Origin: Sphingomonadales bacterium
Lineage (GTDB): Bacteria; Pseudomonadota; Alphaproteobacteria; Sphingomonadales; Sphingomonadaceae
Length of the DNA stretch: 64,000 nt
Assembly (NCBI GenBank): GCA_004173185.1
Contig: SEFZ01000008.1
Coordinates: forward strand, 1-64,000
Direction: 5' to 3'
Below the pieces are notes generated by a model. It saw only the letters and a list, made by a program, of their open reading frames with translations. It was not told the DNA's origin and did no database searches. Positions 43,915 through 51,963 of the stretch are shown here, piece after piece. The position numbers and the translations under genes were made by a program. How positions within the stretch are numbered: the first letter of the stretch is position 1; each line of letters begins with the position of its first letter.

Positions 43915-45340
43915 CCAGCGCCTCCTCGGAATAGGCCGCAAGCGGCATCGCCGTTCCGGACTGCCGGATGATCGCCTGACGCCGGAAGAAGCGCAGCAGG
44001 CCGCTCTCGCCCATCCGCGAAGGGCCGAGGCCGCTGGCACCGAAGCTCGATTTCTCGGCCTCCCATACCAGACCGGTCAGCGACCCGTCGTTCAGCGAAA
44101 TGCCGCCCGCATTCAGGCGCACGCCGACCGCCTCGGCCTCGTCGGTGGATCCGGCGATCACCGCCGCGGACAGCCCGAAAATGCCCGAATTGGCCTGCTC
44201 GACCGCTTCGTCGATCGTGTCGAATATCGTGACCGGGATTACCGGGCCGAAGGTTTCCTCGACCATGACCGCCATTTCCGGCGTGACATCGACAAGCACG
44301 GTGGGGCGCAGATATTTGCCGCCGCCCAGCGTCTCGACCGTGCCGCCCGCCAGTACCCGCGCGCCGCGCGCGACGGCGTCATCGATCTGGTGCTGCACGA
44401 TCTCGGCCTGTCGCGCATAGATGAACGGGCCGATATTGCCCCGCCGGATATCGGGGAAATTCAGCCGCGCGGCCTGCGCCTTTTCCACCAGAGCGGCAGT
44501 GAAGGGTTCGGCGATTTCGCGCGCGACATAGATGCGCTCGATCGATTGGCAGGCCTGGCCGGTGTTGAGCACCGAAGCGCGCAACGCAACTTCAGCGGCA
44601 TGGACCGGATCGGCGCTGGCGAGCACGATCATCGGATCCTTCCCGCCCAACTCCAGACTGGCCGGAATGAAGGCGCGCGCAGCGGCTTCGCCAACCTTGC
44701 GCCCGGTTGCCACCGATCCGGTGAAGGCAATGAAATCGACACGCTTGATCAGCGCTGCGCCGGTTGCGCCATCGCCCTCGATCACTGCCAGCACCGCGGC
44801 GATTTCGGGGACTTCGGCGATTGCCGCCATCAGCGGGCCGATGAAGCGCGGGGTTATCTCGGACGGCTTGATCAGCGCGGCACAACCCGCCGCCAGCGCG
44901 GGGATCGCGTCGATCAGGGCAAGCGTAAGCGGGAAATTCCACGGGCTGATCACGCCGATCAGGGCATAGGGCACAAGCCGCGTTGCCGTGGTGATGCTGG
45001 GGATCGCAGTCGCGCGGTCGCTCGGCTGGTTGCGCGCGATCAATTCGGGCGCGGCGCCAGCCCAGCGCTGGAGCGTGCGCACCGCGCTATCGACTTCGAT
45101 GGCCGAGATCGCAGCGCGGCCAGTATCGGCGGCGAGCGCGTCGAGCAGTTCGCCACGACGGCGGGCAATGGCATCGGCAAGCTGGAGCAGATGCGGCGCG
45201 CGCTCGGCGGGCGACTTTGCCGCCCAGCCGCGCTGGCCTGCGCGAAGCCGGGCGGCGAGGGCGGCAATGGCTGCGCCGTCCAGCGGCTCGATACTGTGAT
45301 CGGCGACGCCCGTGCGGGGATTGATGACGGGCAGGGTCAC
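43907..45340 (-). CDS. aldehyde dehydrogenase family protein
   Basis: A 477-residue NAD(P)-dependent aldehyde dehydrogenase. ISPWNFPLTLALIDAIPALA, the NAD loop FTGSVATGRKV, the general base Glu in LELGGKDP and the nucleophile Cys in NTGQACQSIERIYV are all present. It oxidises an aldehyde to an acid, plausibly the one the CoA ligase then activates. GTG 45340 overlaps the PuuE-like stop by GTGA and is preceded by GGAAGG; an ATG 15 bases earlier is the alternative. Confidence 0.92.
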   Translation of the reverse strand: MTLPVINPRTGVADHSIEPLDGAAIAALAARLRAGQRGWAAKSPAERAPHLLQLADAIARRRGELLDALAADTGRAAISAIEVDSAVRTLQRWAGAAPELIARNQPSDRATAIPSITTATRLVPYALIGVISPWNFPLTLALIDAIPALAAGCAALIKPSEITPRFIGPLMAAIAEVPEIAAVLAVIEGDGATGAALIKRVDFIAFTGSVATGRKVGEAAARAFIPASLELGGKDPMIVLASADPVHAAEVALRASVLNTGQACQSIERIYVAREIAEPFTAALVEKAQAARLNFPDIRRGNIGPFIYARQAEIVQHQIDDAVARGARVLAGGTVETLGGGKYLRPTVLVDVTPEMAVMVEETFGPVIPVTIFDTIDEAVEQANSGIFGLSAAVIAGSTDEAEAVGVRLNAGGISLNDGSLTGLVWEAEKSSFGASGLGPSRMGESGLLRFFRRQAIIRQSGTAMPLAAYSEEALGG

Positions 45341-46251
45341 TGTTGGGCCTTCCATTCGCTGGTGATCTGTTCGCCGGTTGCGAACCAAGCTTCGGGACGC
45401 GCGGCGAGCCGGGCGAGCAGCGTCTCGAACGCGGCGATGCGATAGGGCAGCGCCATGATGTAGGGGGTGATGTGGAGCGGCAGCATCCGACCGCCATGCA
45501 CATTGGCTTCGGCGCTCAGGAAATCCACGGCATCCTCGATCTGCTGGGCATAGCTGTCCGCCGATTGCTGCTGCACGGTGATGATCTGGCGATCGGACAG
45601 TTCGTGGTTCAGCGGCAGATTGATCAGGCCGTTGTTGAACGCATAAGGCAATTCGTCATTGGCCCAGTCACAGGCATAATCGAAACCGGCTTCCGCCAGC
45701 AGCCGCGGCGTGTTCCAGCTTTGCGAGCGGGCGATCGACAGCCACCCCTTGGGGCGCGGTGCGCCGGCCGCCTCCAGCGATGCGACCGATTTTGCGATCA
45801 ACGCGGCTTCATCGGCCTCGGGCAATCCGGTGGCGATGGTGCCGTTCATGTCGGTCGAATGCGCGATGATCTCATGGCCCGCCGCGACGATATCGGCGAT
45901 GATTTCGGGATAACGATCGGCAATCGCGCCATTCACCGCGATGGACGCCGTCACGCCAGCGTTTCGGAATGCGTCGAGCAGCCGGTAAAAGCCCACCCGC
46001 GTCCCATATTCGCGCGCGGTGTAATGGCGGAAATCGGGATAGGCGGTCTGCATATGCCCCGGCGCGCGAAACGGCGTGTCGCTAGGCGTGATTGGAAACC
46101 ATTCCAGGCTTACGCATAGCCACACGGCGACTTTCTTGCCTTGCGGCCACGCCACCGGCTTGCGCCCGAAGATCGATGACCATGGATAGATATCGTGGTC
46201 ATAGCCCTCTTTGCGATGGGCATATTCGAGATAAGCGGGATCAAGCGCCAC
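45337..46251 (-). CDS. PuuE-like polysaccharide deacetylase-fold hydrolase 2
   Basis: A 304-residue NodB-homology protein: KKVAVWLCVSLEWFPI in place of the usual metal DD motif, then ASIAVNGAIADRYPEII, GHEIIAHSTDMNG and PKGWLSIARSQSWNTPRLL. It is related to the next protein and more distantly to the one at 21000. Cyclic amide or N-acyl hydrolysis is inferred. GTG 46251 has GGAGG six bases upstream; an ATG 15 bases earlier is the alternative. Either start overlaps the upstream gene. Confidence 0.82.
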   Translation of the reverse strand: MALDPAYLEYAHRKEGYDHDIYPWSSIFGRKPVAWPQGKKVAVWLCVSLEWFPITPSDTPFRAPGHMQTAYPDFRHYTAREYGTRVGFYRLLDAFRNAGVTASIAVNGAIADRYPEIIADIVAAGHEIIAHSTDMNGTIATGLPEADEAALIAKSVASLEAAGAPRPKGWLSIARSQSWNTPRLLAEAGFDYACDWANDELPYAFNNGLINLPLNHELSDRQIITVQQQSADSYAQQIEDAVDFLSAEANVHGGRMLPLHITPYIMALPYRIAAFETLLARLAARPEAWFATGEQITSEWKAQQ

Positions 46252-47143
46252 GGGCGGCCTCCGCATAATGATGTTCGTAATAATGATCGGCGATCTCGCC
46301 CGCGCGAGCGATCCAGGCGCGGCCGTCATTGGCGATGTGGCGCAGCACTTCCTCGAACGGGCCGATCCGATGCGGCTGGCCGATGAGATAAGCGTGGAGC
46401 GGGATGCACATCACCGTGCCCGAGGTTTCACCTTCCTCGGCGAGCCGCTCATATTGGCGGATCAGCGTATCGGCATATTCGCGTGGGCTCATATTGTAGA
46501 TGAAGAAGCCGTAATGGTCGTTGACCTCGAGGCTGTAAGGAATCGAGATCAGCTTGCCGGATTTGACCTTCACCGGGCCGGGCTGGTCGTCGTGATACAG
46601 GTCACACGTATAATCCAGGCCATATTCGGCGATCAGATCCAGCGTGCGCGGGGTGTGGGTGAGGGCAGGGGCCAGCCAGCCGCGGATGCGCTGGCCGGTC
46701 GCGTCCTGCACGGTGCGGATCGAATCCTCGATGATCGCGCGCTCCTGCGCTTCGTCCATCCCATATGCGTAGCGGGTGTTGTAGATGCCGTGACTGAAGA
46801 ACTCCCAGCCTCGGGCATTGGCGTCCGCCACCACTTCCGGATGGTGCTGGCACAGAGCGACTGAAAGCGAGACCGAGCCGGGAAAGCCGTGGCGGCTCAT
46901 CGCATCGGCCATGCGCCAATGCGATACGCGATTGCTGTGATCGCGGTGGCTATAGCCGACCACGTCCGGATGCGGTTTCGTCCAGCTCTTGCGATGCGGG
47001 TTCGCGGGCGGATCGATCTCATAATATTCGAGATTGGGCGCGACCCAGACCGCGACCTTCTTGCCGCCCGGCCAGACGATCTTCGGGCGGTCCCGATAGC
47101 GCGCGAAATCATAAAGGCCGGGATCGGCCTGCCCCTCCTGCAT
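46241..47143 (-). CDS. PuuE-like polysaccharide deacetylase-fold hydrolase 3
   Basis: A 300-residue NodB-homology protein: KKVAVWVAPNLEYYEIDPP, SVSLSVALCQHHPEVV, GWEFFSHGIYNTRYAYGMD, RIRGWLAPALTHTPRTLDL. The pattern is that of PuuE-like proteins often annotated as polysaccharide deacetylases in amino acid or ureide degradation clusters. With the isochorismatase-family hydrolase next to it, a substrate with cyclic amide or ureide bonds is plausible. ATG 47143 overlaps the isochorismatase stop as TGATG. Confidence 0.85.
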   Translation of the reverse strand: MQEGQADPGLYDFARYRDRPKIVWPGGKKVAVWVAPNLEYYEIDPPANPHRKSWTKPHPDVVGYSHRDHSNRVSHWRMADAMSRHGFPGSVSLSVALCQHHPEVVADANARGWEFFSHGIYNTRYAYGMDEAQERAIIEDSIRTVQDATGQRIRGWLAPALTHTPRTLDLIAEYGLDYTCDLYHDDQPGPVKVKSGKLISIPYSLEVNDHYGFFIYNMSPREYADTLIRQYERLAEEGETSGTVMCIPLHAYLIGQPHRIGPFEEVLRHIANDGRAWIARAGEIADHYYEHHYAEAARGA

Positions 47144-47823
47144 CAGCGCGCCTCCAGCCAGTCGATCACCGCCTGCACGGGTTCGACATCGGCATATTTG
47201 ATCAGCAGATCGGTAAGATTGGCGAAGTGATAGCTCTCATGCTTGTCGGCGCAGGTCTCGATCGGGACGATGGTGCGAAAGCCATAGGATAATGCATCGA
47301 CAGCCGTGGCGCGCACGCAGCCGGACGTGCTGCCGCCGGTGACGATCACCGTATCGACCTTGTGCCAGCGCAGATAGGAATTGAGCTGGGTCTCGAAAAA
47401 GGCCGATGGCATCCGCTTGGTATATTGAAGATCATTGGCATCGATCTCGCAGCGCGGATCATAGGCATGGCGTTCGCTGCCATAGCGGATGTTCTGGAGC
47501 GAATCGGGGGTGTCGGTTCGCGTGCCCCATACCCCGGCATCGCCCGCATCATCCTTGTAGCCGACGCGGCTCCAGATCACCGGCATCTGCTTTTCACGGG
47601 CAAGGCGCGAGATGGTGTTGGTATATTCGATCTGGCGCGGATCGGTCTGATAGGCGGTCTTGAACAGGTCGAGCCGGGTATAGGCTTGCTGGAAATCGAC
47701 GTTGACGATGGCGAGCTTCTCGCCGAATCCGAATTTCTTGCGCGCCGGATTGGCGAGCACCTCCTCGAAAAGCTCGCGGGCGGTGCGCCCGTCCGAGATC
47801 ATTTCGGTGCCAAGAACGCTCAT
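47143..47823 (-). CDS. isochorismatase-family amidohydrolase (N-carbamoylsarcosine amidase-like)
   Basis: A 226-residue cysteine hydrolase. The triad is complete: Asp43 in VNVDFQQAYT, Lys136 in YTKRMPSAF and Cys169 in GGSTSGCVRATAVDA. The Asp-Phe-Gln start and the overall pattern resemble N-carbamoylsarcosine amidase rather than true isochorismatase, so hydrolysis of a carbamoyl or amide group is likely. GGAGG lies before ATG 47823. First gene of a five-gene minus operon, divergent from the tandem hydrolase across a perfect regulon palindrome. Confidence 0.9.
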   Translation of the reverse strand: MSVLGTEMISDGRTARELFEEVLANPARKKFGFGEKLAIVNVDFQQAYTRLDLFKTAYQTDPRQIEYTNTISRLAREKQMPVIWSRVGYKDDAGDAGVWGTRTDTPDSLQNIRYGSERHAYDPRCEIDANDLQYTKRMPSAFFETQLNSYLRWHKVDTVIVTGGSTSGCVRATAVDALSYGFRTIVPIETCADKHESYHFANLTDLLIKYADVEPVQAVIDWLEAR

Positions 47824-47883
47824 CACAAACCTCCGCCAGTACGAGCTTTGGAGACTAGCTTCAGAAAAGGGCTTGTCGAGAGG

Positions 47884-47901
47884 AATTTGTCCGGACAAAT
47901 T
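47884..47901. promoter_or_regulatory. perfect regulon palindrome (reference site)
   Basis: AATTTGTCCGGACAAATT is an exact 18-bp inverted repeat. It lies between the divergent isochorismatase-family gene (start 47823) and the tandem hydrolase (start 47908) and ends six bases before the latter's ATG, so binding should directly block it. All other copies in the window were compared with this one. Confidence 0.85.
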
Positions 47902-47907
47902 GGTGTT

Positions 47908-49461
47908 ATGAGAATCACTCGCCATTTCGTCCGCGTCGGCAATCGCCGGGTCCATTATCGCAAGGCCGGTTCCGGCCCTACGCTGCTGATGGTGCATCAA
48001 AGCCCGCGCAGCTCGGCCGAATATGAGCCGCTGATGGAGAAATGGGCGGAGCATTTCACCTGCATCGCGCCGGATACTCCCGGATTCGGCCAGTCAGATC
48101 CGCTTCCCGGCACCCCCGATATCGAAGATTTCGCGCAGGCACTGACCGATCTTCTCGATGCGCTCGGCATTCGGCAGACCGCGGCTTATGGCTTCCATTC
48201 GGGCGGCATCATCCTGATCGGCGCAGTGAAGCGCCACCCGGAGCGCTTCACGCGACTGGCGACCGGCGGCTATGCGGTGTGGACGCCGGAGGAGATGCAG
48301 ATATTCGACCAGGCCTATCTGCCTGCGTTCCAGCCAAGCGGCTATGGCGAGCACCTGACGTGGCTGTGGAACCGCATCATCGAGCAGACCTGGTTCTTCC
48401 CCTGGTTCGACACGCGCGATGCGGCGCGGATCAGCGTGGCGCATGACGATGCCGCGAAGACTGACGCCGTGGTGCGTGACATGCTGGATAGTGGTGACGC
48501 TTATCGCGCCGGCTATGGCGCGGTGCTGCGTGCGCCGCGCGATATTCCACCGGTCGACGCCGTTACCGTGCCGGTGCTGATCGCGGCCTATGATGGCGAT
48601 CCGCTGCAAGCGCATATCGCGCGGCTGGGCGTGATGCCGCCAAGCTGGCGCGCCGAAGCTGTGGCGACGCCCGCCGATCTGGAAGCGGAATGCCTGAAGC
48701 ATTTGCTGCAGGCCGAGCGGCTCGAAGGCCCCGTGCTGGGCGAAAGCCGCGAAGGCGGCTTTGTACGCGTGAATGCGGCTGGCTTCGATGGCCTGATCCA
48801 TTGGCGGGGCGACCGCGCCGCGGCCAAGGTTTTGCTCCACGCGCCGGGCCGCGCCGCCGAATTGTTCGACACCGGCGATGCGCTTGCGATCGACTTGCCG
48901 GGTCATGGCTTGTCCGACGATTGGCAGGCTGGCGCGCCGCAGGATCTGATAGCATGGAGCCAGCTCGCCACCGCTGCGATTGCCGCAATATCCACCGGCA
49001 CGACCACGGCCGTGATCGGCGAAGGGTTCTCCGCACTTCTCGCCGCCGATGTCGCTGCGCGTGCGAATATTGCAGGCTGGGGTGCCTCCGCCGCGCATAT
49101 CCCCGTGGCAGCCGATGCGCCGCGATGGGCCGAGCTGGCGATCCCGGATCAAACGCCGGATCGCTTCGGCGGCTATCTCACCGCCGGCTGGAGCGCTGTG
49201 CGCGGCGCGCATTTCTTCTGGCCCTGGTTCGAAGCCAAGGCTGCAAACGCCATCCCCTTCGAGGCAAGCGATATCGATCCCGAGGCGCTGGCGGCTGAGC
49301 ATCGCAGCCTTGTCCGCGCCCGCTCGGGCCGGGCGCTGCTTGCGGCACTAATAGCGGCGGACCGCGACGCGCTCGTCGCTGCCGCGCCCGCAGTCACCGA
49401 ATGGAATCGCGCCGATTGGGCGAAGGCCCGTACAGATATTTGGGCACCTGCTGGCATCTAA
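47908..49461 (+). CDS. tandem alpha/beta-hydrolase fusion without standard nucleophiles
   Basis: A 517-residue protein with two alpha/beta-hydrolase-like halves. Residues 1-270: LLMVHQSPRSSAEYEPL, DTPGFGQSD, and the elbow YGFHSGG with His97 where Ser is expected. Residues 295-517: KVLLHAPGRAAELF, AIDLPGHGLSDDW and VIGEGFSALLA, a degenerate elbow without a nucleophile. The first half is related to the protein at 18476. No ribosome site is visible before ATG 47908 and the palindrome ends six bases upstream, so the message may be leaderless. It heads the operon with the lipocalin-like, LeuC/LeuD and lyase genes. A C-C lyase or binding role is possible. Confidence 0.82.
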   Translation: MRITRHFVRVGNRRVHYRKAGSGPTLLMVHQSPRSSAEYEPLMEKWAEHFTCIAPDTPGFGQSDPLPGTPDIEDFAQALTDLLDALGIRQTAAYGFHSGGIILIGAVKRHPERFTRLATGGYAVWTPEEMQIFDQAYLPAFQPSGYGEHLTWLWNRIIEQTWFFPWFDTRDAARISVAHDDAAKTDAVVRDMLDSGDAYRAGYGAVLRAPRDIPPVDAVTVPVLIAAYDGDPLQAHIARLGVMPPSWRAEAVATPADLEAECLKHLLQAERLEGPVLGESREGGFVRVNAAGFDGLIHWRGDRAAAKVLLHAPGRAAELFDTGDALAIDLPGHGLSDDWQAGAPQDLIAWSQLATAAIAAISTGTTTAVIGEGFSALLAADVAARANIAGWGASAAHIPVAADAPRWAELAIPDQTPDRFGGYLTAGWSAVRGAHFFWPWFEAKAANAIPFEASDIDPEALAAEHRSLVRARSGRALLAALIAADRDALVAAAPAVTEWNRADWAKARTDIWAPAGI

Positions 49462-49473
49462 GGAGAGACGGAA

Positions 49474-49974
49474 ATGGGTTTTCGCGAAGAAATGCCGCTG
49501 CTCGTTCGCCATGAAGGCGTGTGGGACGGCGTCTACACTTACTATAATGCAGCCGGCGAGAAGGTCGACGAGCACAAGTCGCGCCTCCTATGTCGCGTCA
49601 AGGAAGACAGCGACACGCCCTATCACCAGACCAATTGGTACACATGGGATGACGGCCGCACCGATATCCGCGATTTCCCCGCGGCCTATCGCGACAAGCG
49701 CGTCTGGTGGGACAATGAACTGATCAAGGGCTGGGCCGCCGAAGTCGGGCTCGATGAGAAGAACCGCACGGTCATGCTATATTGGCAGCGTCAGGGCGAT
49801 CCGAGCCTGTATCTCTACGAGATGATCCAGCTTTCGGACGACGGCACCAAGCGGTGCCGCACATGGCACTGGATCCGCGACGGCCAGCTGGAAACCCGCA
49901 CGGCGATCCAGGAAGAATTGGTGACGCGCGACTGGCAGAGCGTCGAAAAGGAAATGGAGACAAAGGCTGCCTGA
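49474..49974 (+). CDS. lipocalin-like DUF3598-type protein, paralogue 3
   Basis: A 166-residue protein with EGVWDGVYTYYNAAGEK, DEHKSRLLCRVKED, QTNWYTWDDGRTD, VWWDNELIKGWA, YEMIQLSDDG and RTWHWIRDGQ. It is closest to the locus A copy (HKSRL-CR, QTN-YTW and RTWHW shared). AAGGAGAG precedes ATG 49474. No signal peptide. Three such proteins in three operons of the same regulon argue for a repeated binding or ring-processing job in the pathway. Confidence 0.78.
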   Translation: MGFREEMPLLVRHEGVWDGVYTYYNAAGEKVDEHKSRLLCRVKEDSDTPYHQTNWYTWDDGRTDIRDFPAAYRDKRVWWDNELIKGWAAEVGLDEKNRTVMLYWQRQGDPSLYLYEMIQLSDDGTKRCRTWHWIRDGQLETRTAIQEELVTRDWQSVEKEMETKAA

Positions 49975-49984
49975 ACCGCGCACC

Positions 49985-51349
49985 TTGTTTGCCAAGATAT
50001 GGGACCAGCATCGCATTGCCGACCTTGATGGCGGCGCGGTGCTGGTCGCGATCGATCGTATCTTCCTGCACGAGCGCACCGGTGCGGCTGCGCTGGGCAG
50101 CCTGAAGGCAGCGGGCAGGGCGGTTGCCGATCCGTCGCGCGTGTTTTGCGTGATGGACCATATCGTCGATACCCGCCCGGGGCGCGGGGACCAGACCCTG
50201 ATGCCGGGCGGACAGGCTTTCATCACCGAAACCCGCGCTGCCGCACACGCTGCGGGCCTGACACTTTTCGACGTAACCGATCCCGATCAGGGGATCGTCC
50301 ATGTCGTCTCGCCCGAACTCGGCATCGTGCTGCCGGGTGCCACTCTGATCGCGCCGGATAGCCACACCTGCACGCAGGGCGCGCTGGGTGCGCTGGCCTG
50401 GGGCATCGGCTCTTCCGAAGCCGAACATGCGATGGCGACGGGCACGCTGCGCATTGCGCGGCCGCAAACGATGCGCGTCACCTTCGCCGGAATATTGGCG
50501 AAGGGCGTTACGCCCAAGGACATGATCCTCACGCTGATTGCGCGCCATGGCGCGGGGGGCGGGATGGGGCATGCCGTGGAATTTGCGGGCGAGGCCGTGC
50601 GCGCGCTCGACATGGAAGCGCGGATGACCCTGTGCAACATGGCCACCGAATTCTCGGCGATGACCGGAATGATCGCGCCGGACGACACGACGTTCAACTA
50701 TCTCGAAGGGCGGCGTTATGCGCCCAAAAGCGAGCAATGGACCGCGGCGGTGGCGCATTGGCGCACGCTGCGCAGCGACGCGGACGCGGCATATGACGCC
50801 GAAATCACGATCGACGCGGCGAGCATCGAGCCGATGGTGAGTTGGGGCACGTCGCCCGAGCAGAGCATCGGCATATCAGGCGCAGTGCCGCTCGACGCTG
50901 GCGAGCGCCCACTCGAATATATGGGTGTCGCGCCCGGTCAGGCGCTGGCGGGCACGGCGATCGACGCCGCCTTTATCGGCAGTTGCACCAATGGCCGACT
51001 GTCCGATCTTCGCCGGGCCGCCGCCATGCTCGAAGGGCACCATATTGCGCCCGGCGTAAAAGCGCTTTGCGTGCCCGGATCATCGGCAGTGAAGCGCGCG
51101 GCGGAAGCCGAAGGGCTGGACAAGATATTTACCGCCGCCGGTTTCGAATGGCGCGAAAGCGGTTGCTCGATGTGTTTCTATGCCGGGGGCGAGAGCTTCC
51201 CGCCGGGATCGCGCGTAATCTCTTCGACCAATCGCAATTTCGAGGGACGGCAGGGCCCCGGCATCCGCACCCATATCGCCAGCCCCGAGACCGTCGCGGC
51301 CAGCGCAATAGCGGGGCGCATCGCCGATCCGCGCGAGTTGGCTCGATGA
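49985..51349 (+). CDS. aconitase-family dehydratase large subunit (LeuC-like)
   Basis: A 454-residue [4Fe-4S] hydro-lyase subunit like 3-isopropylmalate dehydratase LeuC. FCVMDHIVDTRPG, DSHTCTQGALGALAWGIG, the cluster cysteines in FIGSCTNGR and ESGCSMCFYAGG, and SSTNRNFEGRQG are visible. It isomerises or hydrates a hydroxy-dicarboxylic acid; leucine synthesis is unlikely in this operon. TTG 49985 is the first regular start, but the homology PRTLFAKIWDQH begins upstream, and a CTG at 49967 with GGAG before it may be the true start. Pairs with the next gene. Confidence 0.9.
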   Translation: MFAKIWDQHRIADLDGGAVLVAIDRIFLHERTGAAALGSLKAAGRAVADPSRVFCVMDHIVDTRPGRGDQTLMPGGQAFITETRAAAHAAGLTLFDVTDPDQGIVHVVSPELGIVLPGATLIAPDSHTCTQGALGALAWGIGSSEAEHAMATGTLRIARPQTMRVTFAGILAKGVTPKDMILTLIARHGAGGGMGHAVEFAGEAVRALDMEARMTLCNMATEFSAMTGMIAPDDTTFNYLEGRRYAPKSEQWTAAVAHWRTLRSDADAAYDAEITIDAASIEPMVSWGTSPEQSIGISGAVPLDAGERPLEYMGVAPGQALAGTAIDAAFIGSCTNGRLSDLRRAAAMLEGHHIAPGVKALCVPGSSAVKRAAEAEGLDKIFTAAGFEWRESGCSMCFYAGGESFPPGSRVISSTNRNFEGRQGPGIRTHIASPETVAASAIAGRIADPRELAR

Positions 51350-51963
51350 CGCCCTTCACCACGCTCACCGCAATTGCTGCGCCGATGCTGCGCGACAATA
51401 TCGATACCGATGCGATCATCCCTTCGCGTGAGATGCGGGGCACCGGAAAGACCGGGCTTGCCGATGGTCTGTTCGCCGCGTGGCGTTATCTGGGCGCGAA
51501 CGGCCGCTATCCTGATCCCGCTTTCGTGCTCAACCAGCCCGCTTTTGCCGATGCGCAGATGCTGCTGGCCGGGAGCAATTTCGGTTGCGGATCTAGCCGC
51601 GAGCATGCCGTGTGGGCGCTCGCGGAATATGGCATCCGCGCCGTGATCGCGCCCAGCTTCGCGCCGATCTTCGCGGGCAATTGCATGCGCAACGGCATCG
51701 TGCCTGCGCCGCTGCCCGCCGATGCGATTGCCGAGATTGCCGCCGATGGCGGGCCGGTCACCGTCGATCTGGCAGCGCAGACCGTGTCGCTCGCCGATGG
51801 CCGCAGCTGGCCGTTTGCGATCGGCGGCGAGGCCAAGGCGATGCTCCTCGAAGGGCTCGATGCCATCGACCTAACTTTCAAGCACAAAGCGGAAATTGCC
51901 GCATTCCAGGCCGCCGATCGCAGCGCGCGGCCATGGATTTATTTCGGAGAAGTCGCGTCATGA
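51346..51963 (+). CDS. aconitase-family dehydratase small subunit (LeuD-like)
   Basis: A 205-residue swivel-domain subunit: DNIDTDAIIPSREM, AGSNFGCGSSREHAVWAL, YGIRAVIAPSFAPIFAGNC and NGIVPAPL are the classic LeuD motifs. It forms the enzyme with the LeuC-like protein. ATG 51346 overlaps the large-subunit stop by ATGA, and its own stop overlaps the next start in the same way. Confidence 0.93.
   Translation: MTPFTTLTAIAAPMLRDNIDTDAIIPSREMRGTGKTGLADGLFAAWRYLGANGRYPDPAFVLNQPAFADAQMLLAGSNFGCGSSREHAVWALAEYGIRAVIAPSFAPIFAGNCMRNGIVPAPLPADAIAEIAADGGPVTVDLAAQTVSLADGRSWPFAIGGEAKAMLLEGLDAIDLTFKHKAEIAAFQAADRSARPWIYFGEVAS

Noticed and set aside
49985..51963. LeuC/LeuD pair as leucine biosynthesis genes
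   Set aside because: No leuA or leuB nearby; they are coupled to an HMG-CoA lyase-type gene and a CoA-transferase within the island.
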